Source: JBFMAE01 sp040756085
GTDB lineage: Bacteria > Desulfobacterota > BSN033 > UBA1163
NCBI GenBank assembly: GCA_040756085.1
Contig: JBFMAE010000087.1
Coordinates: 1 to 8,107, forward strand
DNA: 8,107 nt
Direction: 5' to 3'
This document shows, in pieces, positions 1-5,476 of the stretch. The notes under the pieces were generated by a model, which worked only from the letters and a program-made list of their open reading frames with translations, did no database searches and was not told the DNA's origin. Position 1 is the first letter of the stretch, and every line of letters begins with the position of its first letter. A program made the position numbers and the translations under genes.

Positions 1-139
1 GGGTTAAAAAGTTTTCCACAACCTGGCCAAGTTATGAGTCTCCCCCCAGACCCCCCTCTTTACTACGACGGTATGTCCATAAATGATTTTTACAAAAAGT
101 ACACAAATGATTATTCCGTAACAAATTAATAAAAAATGC

Positions 140-168
140 TTGACATTGATTATTAAGTATATTATATG
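140..168 (+). promoter_or_regulatory. Probable sigma70-type promoter for the gntR-dsr operon
   Basis: A perfect -35 box TTGACA lies at 140-145. After a 17-base spacer a weak -10 box TATATG lies at 163-168. An alternative TATTAT at 160-165 has only a 14-base spacer. Transcription would then start near 175, only a few bases before the regulator's ATG at 183, giving a leaderless or very short-leader mRNA. No comparable promoter was seen in the 28 bases before dsrA, so this one may serve the whole operon. The -35 box is clear, the -10 assignment is uncertain. Confidence 0.55.
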
Positions 169-169
169 C
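157..169. promoter_or_regulatory. Candidate operator palindrome over the -10 region
   Basis: GTATATTATATGC is an imperfect palindrome centred on base 163: ATAT/ATAT arms with an outer G and C and one central base. It overlaps the proposed -10 box, where a repressor would block transcription. GntR/FCD proteins often bind short palindromes in their own promoter, so autoregulation is possible. The site is short and AT-rich, so chance is a real alternative. Confidence 0.25.
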
Positions 170-182
170 AAAATACAAAATT

Positions 183-851
183 ATGGAACATAGAATTGAA
201 AAACTGACTGACTACCCAAATCTGAGCCAGAGGTCTTATGAAGTCCTCAAAAAGATGATTGTTCTTCACGAAATCCCCCCCGGTGAAAAGATCGACGAAG
301 ATTTTTTAGCCCAACAATTAGGAGTAAGTCGAACTCCAATTCGAGAGAGTTTATGCCGGCTTGAGAATGAAGGTATTGTCAAGATTATCCCCAGACGAGG
401 AGCCTTTGTTGTAAAACACTCGAAAGAGAAAATTATAGAAATCCTGCTATTAAGGGAGGTCCTGGAAGGATTAGCTGCAAGATTAGCTGCGGACCATGTC
501 GATGAAACGACCATAGATGAAATGAGATCCCTTTTCAAAGATTTTTCTGAATCGAACATTCGAGATCAATCGAAAAACTACACCCAGGCCGATTTTAAGT
601 TCCACACCCTTGTCGTTAAAAAAAGCAAAAACAGCCTTTTGATGGGTATGATGAATACCCTCAATGATCATATCCAAATGCTGCGACTTCGTACCGTGGC
701 CTTTAGAGGGAGGCCCGAGCATTCCCTATCAGAACACTTCAAAATCATTGAAGCCCTGGAAAAAAGAGATCCCTCATTAGCAGAGTCTTTGATGAGAGAT
801 CACATACATAATGTCAGAGAGTCCGTCATAAGAAATATCGAAGGTGATTGA
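183..851 (+). CDS. GntR-family transcriptional regulator, FadR/FCD subfamily
   Basis: A 222-residue DNA-binding regulator of usual length for the FCD group. The N-terminal winged helix (about residues 13-78) contains the family signature LGVSRTPIRESLCRLENEG (46-64) followed by a wing with PRRGAFV (70-76). The C-terminal all-helical FCD domain (about 84-215) keeps a likely metal-binding set: Asp137 and His141 in a D-x3-H pattern, then His185 and His207. Such domains usually bind a divalent metal and a small carboxylate effector; the effector cannot be read from sequence. No Shine-Dalgarno is visible before the ATG, consistent with the very short leader predicted from the promoter. The start is supported because the winged helix begins about 13 residues later. 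The gene ends 28 bases before dsrA on the same strand, so it is probably co-transcribed and may control the dsr operon and itself. Repressor or activator action is not known. Confidence 0.93.
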   Translation: MEHRIEKLTDYPNLSQRSYEVLKKMIVLHEIPPGEKIDEDFLAQQLGVSRTPIRESLCRLENEGIVKIIPRRGAFVVKHSKEKIIEILLLREVLEGLAARLAADHVDETTIDEMRSLFKDFSESNIRDQSKNYTQADFKFHTLVVKKSKNSLLMGMMNTLNDHIQMLRLRTVAFRGRPEHSLSEHFKIIEALEKRDPSLAESLMRDHIHNVRESVIRNIEGD

Positions 852-865
852 AAATAAAATCTTTA

Positions 866-875
866 GGGGAGGTGA
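866..875 (+). promoter_or_regulatory. Ribosome binding site that fixes the dsrA start at 880
   Basis: GGGGAGGTGA lies just before ATG 880, with 7 bases between GGAGG and the start. The same frame is open upstream to a GTG at 844 that overlaps the regulator's end, but that codon has no good ribosome site, and the residues it would add do not resemble a DsrA N-terminus. ATG 880 gives a start matching DsrA proteins. Confidence 0.8.
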
Positions 876-879
876 GATT

Positions 880-2043
880 ATGGGTGAAGGGACTCCGTTG
901 TTAGACGAGTTGGAAAAGGGACCATGGCCGAGTTACATCAAGGAAATTAAACGGGCGGCCAAAAAAAAAGAGGCCGCAAAGGATTTGCTCGGGGTTCAGG
1001 AGTTGTCCTTTGAGGACAAAGTGACCCATTGGAAGCATGGCGGCATTGTCGGTGTGACGGGTTATGGTGGGGGGGTTATCGGTAGGTACTCAGATGTGCC
1101 TGAAAAGTTCCCCCATGTTGAATCCTTCCATACCTTCCGCGTGAATCACCCCGCAGGATGGTTTTATACCACGAAGGCGTTACGTGATATCTGTGATGTC
1201 TGGGAAAAGTATGGCAGCGGGATGACCAATATGCATGGTTCAACGGGGGACATCATCCTTCTCGGAACCACAACCGCCAATCTTCAGCCCTGTTTTGATG
1301 CCCTGACAGAAGCAGGATTTGACTTAGGAGGTTCAGGGTCTGCCCTGAGGACACCGGCGGCCTGTATTGGGCCCGCCCGGTGTGAATGGACCAATATTAA
1401 TACCCTCGATATGGTTCATAACCTCACGATGGAATTTCAGGATGAGATTCATCGTCCTCGATGGCCCTATAAATTTAAGATCAAGATCTCCGGATGCCCA
1501 AATGATTGTGTGGCCGCTATCGCAAGGGCGGATTTTACAGTCATTGGTACCTGGAAGGATAGTCTAAAAATCGATCAGAAGGCGGTCAAAGAATATGTGA
1601 AGGATGGTTTTGATGTCAAGGGACTAGTCGTTGATAAATGTCCAACCAACGCACTCAAGTGGGATGAAAAGGCGAAGAAGCTTAAGGTAATTCCCCAGGA
1701 TTGTGTCAGGTGTATGCATTGTATCAACAAAATGACCAAAGCGATCAGGCCCGGAGTGGATAAAGGGGCGACCATATTAATAGGTGGAAAAGCACCCATC
1801 CTGAAAGGAGCCATGCTCTCATCGGTGCTTGTTCCCTTTATGAAAGTTGAACCTCCGTATACTGAAATCAAAGATCTCATTCGAAAAATATGGGATTGGT
1901 GGGATGAAAATGGAAGAACGAGGGAGAGAGTAGGTGAATTGATCGAAAGGCTGGGAATGAGAAACTTCCTGAAGGCCGTTGGGTTAAATCCGGTGCCACA
2001 GATGATCAATCGGCCCAGGTCCAATCCTTATGTGTTCTTCTAA
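880..2043 (+). CDS. dsrA: Dissimilatory sulfite reductase alpha subunit DsrA
   Basis: Alpha subunit of the cytoplasmic alpha2beta2 DsrAB enzyme, which reduces sulfite using siroheme coupled to [4Fe-4S]. At 387 residues it is clearly recognisable from the N-terminal LLDELEKGPWPS onward. The siroheme-linked cluster motif is complete: Cys162-x5-Cys168 and Cys206-x3-Cys210. Basic residues KFKIK lie just before Cys206, in the place of the sulfite-binding lysines of known enzymes. HWKHGGIVGV and the NMHGSTGD segment are typical DsrA. An inserted ferredoxin domain carries Cys254, Cys275, Cys278 and Cys281 (CVRCMHC). Compared from memory with Desulfovibrio DsrA (about 437 residues), this protein lacks a loop near residue 45, a stretch before the ferredoxin domain, and the C-terminal tail after NPYVFF. 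The reading frame is intact and the core complete, so this looks like a compact natural variant. dsrB follows after 115 bases. Confidence 0.98.
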   Translation: MGEGTPLLDELEKGPWPSYIKEIKRAAKKKEAAKDLLGVQELSFEDKVTHWKHGGIVGVTGYGGGVIGRYSDVPEKFPHVESFHTFRVNHPAGWFYTTKALRDICDVWEKYGSGMTNMHGSTGDIILLGTTTANLQPCFDALTEAGFDLGGSGSALRTPAACIGPARCEWTNINTLDMVHNLTMEFQDEIHRPRWPYKFKIKISGCPNDCVAAIARADFTVIGTWKDSLKIDQKAVKEYVKDGFDVKGLVVDKCPTNALKWDEKAKKLKVIPQDCVRCMHCINKMTKAIRPGVDKGATILIGGKAPILKGAMLSSVLVPFMKVEPPYTEIKDLIRKIWDWWDENGRTRERVGELIERLGMRNFLKAVGLNPVPQMINRPRSNPYVFF

Positions 2044-2050
2044 TATAAAG

Positions 2051-2126
2051 AAGGATTCAAGGGGCTAAGGGTCCCAGGGGTCAAGTGAAATGCAGAACAC
2101 TTGAATCCGTGAACCCTCGAATCCTT
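2051..2126. repeat. Nested inverted repeat in the dsrA-dsrB gap
   Basis: The outer arms AAGGATTC (2051-2058) and GAATCCTT (2119-2126) pair perfectly. After one mismatch AGGG (2060-2063) and CCCT (2114-2117) extend the stem. An inner stem TCAAGTG (2081-2087) / CACTTGA (2098-2104) closes a 10-base loop. The arms are built from degenerate units of the type TGAAYCCT and their complement, as in dispersed palindromic repeats. No T-run follows, so it is not a classical terminator. In mRNA it could protect dsrA or tune dsrB. The dsrB ribosome site (AGGAGG, 2147-2152) lies outside the stem. Confidence 0.75.
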
Positions 2127-2158
2127 GAACCCTGAAAGAAATTGAGAGGAGGTTAACC

Positions 2159-3223
2159 ATGGCTGAAACTGATATTGGTCCCCCGAATTTTCAGGAGATG
2201 CTTCCTGAGGTCATCAAGAAAAATTACGGCAAGTGGAAATATCACGAGATTATGAAGCCAGGGCTGATGCGTCACGTCTCTGAAACAGGAGAGGAGGTGT
2301 TTTCCGTCAGGGTTGGGTCTCCTCGCCTGGTCAGTGTCGATTTCATAAGGGACATCTGTGACATTGCCGATAAGTATTGTGACGGTCACCTTAGATTTAC
2401 CAGCCGCTACAATATTGAATTCATGACCCCAGATAAGAAGAATGTGAAGCCCATTATGGATGAGGCTAAGAAACTTGGGCTTCCGGTAGGCGGTACTGGG
2501 AACGCCATTTCCAATATTGTTCACACCCAGGGATGGGTTCATTGCCACAGCGCGGCCACGGACAGTTCGCCGATCGTCAAATCACTGATGGATGAGCTCT
2601 ATGGTTACTTTACGAGTATGAAACTCCCGGGCAAGCTCAGGGTTTCGCTGGCGTGCTGTATCAACATGTGTGGTGCTATTCATTGTTCAGATTTAGCAAT
2701 TGTCGGAGTTCATACCAAGGTCCCAAAGGTTGACAATGAAAAGGTGGGAGCAATTTGTGAGATTCCGACAACCATAGGTTCTTGTCCGACCGGAGCGATT
2801 CGGCGTCATCCTGATAAGGAAATAAAAAGCGTGGTCATCAGAGAAGATCTCTGTATGTACTGCGGGAACTGTTTTACCGTCTGTCCGGCGATGCCTCTTG
2901 CCGACGCTGAAGGTGACGGCGTGGCCATTTATGCCGGAGGCAAAGTGTCCAATGCCAGAAAACCCCCCATGTTTTCCCGTTTGATCGTTCCCTACCTCCC
3001 GAATAATCCTCCCCGCTGGCCTGAAGTGGTGGACATCATCAAGAAGATCGTCGGGGTCTATGCTAAAAATGCCCGTAAATACGAGAGAATGGGGGAATGG
3101 ATCGAAAGGATAGGTTGGGAAAAGTTCTTCCAGTTGTGTGGGATCCCCTTTGCCGAACAACACATCGATGACTTTACATACGCAAGGGAAACTTGGAGGA
3201 CCACAACCCAGTTCAAATGGTAA
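2159..3223 (+). CDS. dsrB: Dissimilatory sulfite reductase beta subunit DsrB
   Basis: Beta subunit of DsrAB, partner of the preceding gene; it holds the catalytically active siroheme in known enzymes. The protein has 354 residues. LRFTSRYNIEF and the HTQGWVHCH segment (Cys129) are family hallmarks. ACCINMCGAIHC supplies Cys166, Cys167, Cys171 and Cys176, and the siroheme-coupled cluster is bound by cysteines of this motif plus Cys129. A ferredoxin domain follows with Cys209 in SCPTGAI, then Cys232, Cys235, Cys238 and Cys242 (CMYCGNCFTVCP). The C-terminus KYERMGEWIERIGWEKFF and a final TQFKW match other DsrB proteins, so the gene is full length. AGGAGG sits 6 bases before the ATG. No missing key residue was seen. 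It is followed by a strong hairpin and then the dsrD-type gene. Confidence 0.98.
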   Translation: MAETDIGPPNFQEMLPEVIKKNYGKWKYHEIMKPGLMRHVSETGEEVFSVRVGSPRLVSVDFIRDICDIADKYCDGHLRFTSRYNIEFMTPDKKNVKPIMDEAKKLGLPVGGTGNAISNIVHTQGWVHCHSAATDSSPIVKSLMDELYGYFTSMKLPGKLRVSLACCINMCGAIHCSDLAIVGVHTKVPKVDNEKVGAICEIPTTIGSCPTGAIRRHPDKEIKSVVIREDLCMYCGNCFTVCPAMPLADAEGDGVAIYAGGKVSNARKPPMFSRLIVPYLPNNPPRWPEVVDIIKKIVGVYAKNARKYERMGEWIERIGWEKFFQLCGIPFAEQHIDDFTYARETWRTTTQFKW

Positions 3224-3270
3224 TAATCCCCTCCTTCCCCCCTTTGCTAAAAGGGGGGTAGGGGGGATTA
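3224..3270. repeat. Long C-run/G-run inverted repeat between dsrB and dsrD
   Basis: The arms are 3224-3245 and 3250-3270, with a loop GCTA. The inner nine pairs are perfect (CCCCCCTTT with AAAGGGGGG) and the outer ends TAATCCCC and GGGGATTA also pair, joined by a short imperfect stretch with a bulge. It begins immediately after the dsrB stop codon. No T-run follows, so it is more like a dispersed palindromic or MITE-like element than an intrinsic terminator. From memory, similar C-run/CTTT/AAAG/G-run palindromes are scattered in several deltaproteobacterial genomes; that was not checked. In RNA it would form a very stable stem that could protect the dsrAB transcript end or lower read-through into dsrD. 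Confidence 0.85.
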
Positions 3271-3294
3271 GTAAGGTAAGAAGGGGAAGAGAAG

Positions 3295-3498
3295 GTGGAC
3301 GAGGAACTGAAGGAAAAGATATTGAAACATCTGGCGACAGTAAGCCAGGCCAAGAATAAGGATGTTGCAAGAGCCATTGGGGTAGAGAAAGGGTTGGTCG
3401 ACAAGGCGATTGCAGAACTGGCCAAGGAGGGAAAGATTGAATATCGAAGCTTTGGCGGCATCACCTATGTAACCCTTCCTGGTAAAGGGGAGACCTAA
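3295..3498 (+). CDS. dsrD: DsrD-type small winged-helix protein (divergent)
   Basis: A 67-residue protein beginning at GTG, with an AAGGGGA ribosome site at 3281-3287. Its position directly after dsrB and before dsrN is that of dsrD, whose product was shown in Desulfovibrio and Archaeoglobus work to activate DsrAB rather than act on DNA. The predicted fold is a small winged helix: helices at about 3-14, 19-27 and 31-45, then a beta wing from about 48 (KIEYRSFGGITYVTLP). The end of the wing, tyrosine followed by a turn and TYV, echoes the YWSSGSTTMY segment of typical DsrD, but the tryptophan and SSGSTT residues are absent, as is the aromatic-rich N-terminal half. It is also shorter than the usual roughly 75-80 residues. 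A generic winged-helix DNA-binding protein is the main alternative. dsrN starts 6 bases after its stop. Confidence 0.75.
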   Translation: MDEELKEKILKHLATVSQAKNKDVARAIGVEKGLVDKAIAELAKEGKIEYRSFGGITYVTLPGKGET

Positions 3499-3504
3499 GG
3501 TGTA

Positions 3505-4935
3505 ATGGCCATTCATGATTGTTCTGTCCAGAGTGATCAACGGTTTGGTTGTTTACTGATCTCCTCGCCCCAGGGTCATTCAGGCAAAACTATTGTCACG
3601 TTGGGCTTGTGCAAATTGCTTAGCCGACGGGGCCTTTCTATTCAGCCCTTTAAGAAAGGTCCCGACTATATTGACCCGTCATGGCTCACGATTGCGGCTG
3701 GAAGAAGCTGCCGTAATCTGGACCTTTTTTTAATTCCCAAAGACAAATTGATTTATAATTTTAAGCAGGCTTGTGAACAGACGGATATGGCCATTGTTGA
3801 AGGAGCGATGGGACTTTATGACGGTTTGGACACTCAAGAAACTACAGCGGAGATAGCTCGTCTCTTGAACATTCCAATTGTCCTGGTGGTGAATACAAGT
3901 AGAATGACAAGTAGCATCGCCGCGATGGTCACTGGGTATCAGGACTTTGATCCGGATATTCATATTGCCGGGATCATCCTTAATTATGTTTCTGGCCGCC
4001 GACACGAGGAAAAGCTACGAGCCGCTATTGAAGAATATTGTCAAATTCCTGTGGTTGGAAGCATCCCCCGAGATATCAACCTAAACATTCCGGAGCGCCA
4101 TCTCGGTCTAATCCCCTCATCGGAAACGGATGAAGCAGAATCAGTAGTCGAACTTATCGGCAGGAAGCTTGAGCCCTATCTCGATCTGGATAGCATCATG
4201 ACCATCGCCTACCATTTCAAGGCAGATGCCTCCTTCCATAAAGCAGTCTGTGGCCAAGAAGCCGCCACGGGCTCTTGCACTCCGGTTTCTAAGGTGAAAA
4301 TTGGGATCATTCGAGACCGCGTCTTCAATTTCTATTATCCAGAAAATCTCGAAGCATTGAAGGAAGCTGGTGCTGAGCTCCTCACCATCAATTCTCTGAA
4401 AGATCGATTGCCTCCTATGGATGGACTTTACATCGGAGGTGGCTTTCCTGAGTTTTTCCTTAAAGAATTGGAAGCCAATCGCGCGTTGCGACAGGATATC
4501 GCTAAGGCTGTTGAAGATGGTCTACCAGTATATGCTGAATGTGCAGGGCTTATGTATTTATGCCGGAAGATCCACTGGCAAGGTCAATCTTATGAAATGG
4601 CCGGAGTCATTCCCGCTGAAGTTCAAGTCTCTGAGAAGCCTGAAGGACATGGCTATGTGATTGCAGAAATCATTGATGAAAATCGCCTTTTCCCAATAGG
4701 GTTAGCCATTCGCGGCCATGAATTTCACCATTCCAAACTATCTATAAAGGACAGTGTTAAGTTTGCCTATGCCTATCAAATAAGGCGCGGGCATGGTATT
4801 GACGGTCAAAGGGATGGCATATTATACAAAAATATGTTTGCCGCTTATATGCACCTGCATGCCTTAGGCACACCTCATTGGGCCTGTGCCTTCATCTCCC
4901 TTGCGTCAAGGGAGGGGAAATTAAAAAGGAGGTAA
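3505..4935 (+). CDS. dsrN: DsrN, siroheme amidase related to cobyrinate a,c-diamide synthase (CbiA)
   Basis: A 476-residue glutamine-dependent amidotransferase. CbiA amidates the a and c side chains of cobyrinate; in dsr operons the homologue DsrN is proposed to amidate siroheme to the siroheme amide found in DsrAB, and the operon context favours that role. The N-terminal ATP-binding domain (about 13-200) has the P-loop SPQGHSGKT (Gly27, Lys28, Thr29) and the conserved KKGPDYIDPSW segment. The class I glutaminase domain (about 263-470) has GGGFPE, the nucleophile elbow YAECAGLMYL with Cys346, and GHEFHHS with histidines 405, 408 and 409. The C-terminal YMHLHA segment is also typical. All catalytic elements look intact. 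Spacing is tight: 6 bases from dsrD and 5 bases to the next gene. True cobalamin synthesis is an alternative, but no other cobalamin genes are nearby. Confidence 0.92.
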   Translation: MAIHDCSVQSDQRFGCLLISSPQGHSGKTIVTLGLCKLLSRRGLSIQPFKKGPDYIDPSWLTIAAGRSCRNLDLFLIPKDKLIYNFKQACEQTDMAIVEGAMGLYDGLDTQETTAEIARLLNIPIVLVVNTSRMTSSIAAMVTGYQDFDPDIHIAGIILNYVSGRRHEEKLRAAIEEYCQIPVVGSIPRDINLNIPERHLGLIPSSETDEAESVVELIGRKLEPYLDLDSIMTIAYHFKADASFHKAVCGQEAATGSCTPVSKVKIGIIRDRVFNFYYPENLEALKEAGAELLTINSLKDRLPPMDGLYIGGGFPEFFLKELEANRALRQDIAKAVEDGLPVYAECAGLMYLCRKIHWQGQSYEMAGVIPAEVQVSEKPEGHGYVIAEIIDENRLFPIGLAIRGHEFHHSKLSIKDSVKFAYAYQIRRGHGIDGQRDGILYKNMFAAYMHLHALGTPHWACAFISLASREGKLKRR

Positions 4936-4940
4936 AAAAG

Positions 4941-5138
4941 ATGGCTGAGGAGCGTATGGAAGTGAAATGCCCTGTATGTGGCAGGGAAATGGAGATAAGC
5001 AAGGTGGGGGTCCTATATGGTGCTGTTGCCGCTAAGCCAAGGGCCACCAGTACCTTTGGGGATAAGACTTACTATTTCTGTTGCAAAGCATGCAAGAAAC
5101 AGTTTGATGAGTCACCCGAAAAATTTATCAAAGGATAG
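4941..5138 (+). CDS. Small YHS/TRASH-like cysteine protein of unknown role
   Basis: A 65-residue soluble protein. ATG 4941 is chosen because AAGGAGG (4926-4932) lies 8 bases upstream; longer in-frame starts overlap dsrN. The sequence has an N-terminal CPVCG (Cys10, Cys13) and a C-terminal YYFCCKACKKQF (Cys47, Cys48, Cys51) followed by SPEKFI. This order of a paired-cysteine knuckle, then a tyrosine-rich strand, then cysteines, then F...P..F resembles YHS and TRASH domains, which bind metal ions, often Zn, Cu or Fe. There is no signal peptide or membrane segment. It sits 5 bases after dsrN and 11 bases before dsrC, so it is surely co-translated with dsr genes. It is not one of the named dsr genes known to me. 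A metal or sulfur-handling role is inference only. Confidence 0.85.
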   Translation: MAEERMEVKCPVCGREMEISKVGVLYGAVAAKPRATSTFGDKTYYFCCKACKKQFDESPEKFIKG

Positions 5139-5149
5139 GAGGGAGAGAG

Positions 5150-5467
5150 ATGGCTAAGACGACACTTGGTGGAATGGAAATTGAGATTGACGAGGATGGT
5201 TTCATCCAGGAACCAGACAAGTGGAATAAAGAAGTAGCACAGGATCTGGCCAAGACCGAAAATGCCTTTCCTATGAATGATGACCACTGGAAGGTTGTGA
5301 GTTACCTCAGGGATTACTACCTGAAATATGAGATCGCTCCACCCATTCGAATGCTCTGCAAGCAAACCGGTTTCGATCTGAAGGGTATTTACCGCTTATT
5401 CCCCAGCGGTCCAGCAAAGGGAGCCTGTAAGGTAGCAGGGCTACCCAAGCCGACAGGTTGTGTGTAG
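5150..5467 (+). CDS. dsrC: DsrC, sulfur-carrier protein of dissimilatory sulfite reduction
   Basis: DsrC (TusE family) is the co-substrate of DsrAB: its two C-terminal cysteines take up the sulfur of sulfite as a trisulfide, which is later reduced to sulfide. This 105-residue protein has the usual length. The flexible C-terminal arm carries Cys93 and Cys104 in CKVAGLPKPTGC, a Cys-x10-Cys spacing with Cys104 next to last, as in functional DsrC; TusE and many paralogues lack the first of these. The body shows WNKEVAQDLAKTE, HWKVVSYLRDYY and IYRLFPSGPAKGA, all typical. A third cysteine, Cys70, lies in RMLCKQTG. The ribosome site AGGAGGG (5137-5143) overlaps the end of the preceding gene. Linkage to dsrABDN is notable, since in well-known sulfate reducers dsrC often lies elsewhere. 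The hdrA-like gene starts 9 bases later. Confidence 0.97.
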   Translation: MAKTTLGGMEIEIDEDGFIQEPDKWNKEVAQDLAKTENAFPMNDDHWKVVSYLRDYYLKYEIAPPIRMLCKQTGFDLKGIYRLFPSGPAKGACKVAGLPKPTGCV

Positions 5468-5472
5468 GAGGG
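5466..5472 (+). promoter_or_regulatory. Ribosome binding site supporting a TTG start at 5477
   Basis: AGGAGGG overlaps the dsrC stop codon (5465-5467) and lies 4 bases before TTG 5477. No ATG or GTG exists in this frame between the dsrC stop and the FAD-binding glycines, which begin only 14 residues after the TTG. TTG is therefore the most likely start, an uncommon choice that may lower translation relative to dsrC. Confidence 0.7.
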
Positions 5473-5476
5473 TTTT

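Larger units (their letters stand above)
1..182. other. Upstream non-coding region with promoter
   Basis: No gene is supported here. The left third has two C-runs (about 41-57) and the rest is strongly AT-rich. The octamer TGATTATT occurs at 108-115 and 147-154, with a close variant (TGATTTTT) at 84-91. AAATGATT also occurs at 81-88 and 105-112. These could be regulator half-sites or simply low-complexity AT sequence. The promoter and a small palindrome are listed separately. One frame is open from base 1 to a TAA at 127-129 (42 codons), but its proline-rich, C-run composition and lack of any recognisable domain do not support a gene tail. Confidence 0.6.

Noticed and set aside
1..129. A frame open from the left edge to TAA 127-129 that could be the tail of an upstream gene
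   Set aside because: It covers only 42 codons, crosses two long C-runs, and shows no recognisable domain, so chance is the simpler explanation.
844..879. GTG 844 as dsrA start, overlapping the regulator gene
   Set aside because: ATG 880 has a strong ribosome site at the right distance and the resulting N-terminus fits DsrA; the extra 12 residues do not.
3224..3270. Intrinsic terminator after dsrB
   Set aside because: The stem is strong but is followed by ATTAGTAAGG rather than a T-run, and the next gene is on the same strand and part of the same functional set.
3253..3286. G-quadruplex in the G-runs after dsrB
   Set aside because: There are only two runs of six G with a two-base linker and one distant run of four; the paired C-runs make a hairpin far more likely.
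2693..3370. Long open frame on the minus strand across dsrB and dsrD
   Set aside because: It is the reverse shadow of conserved dsrB coding sequence, with no family match or ribosome site.
4878..4940. Upstream in-frame start for the YHS-like gene overlapping dsrN
   Set aside because: AAGGAGG at 4926-4932 places initiation at ATG 4941, and the added residues are only the dsrN coding region read in another frame.
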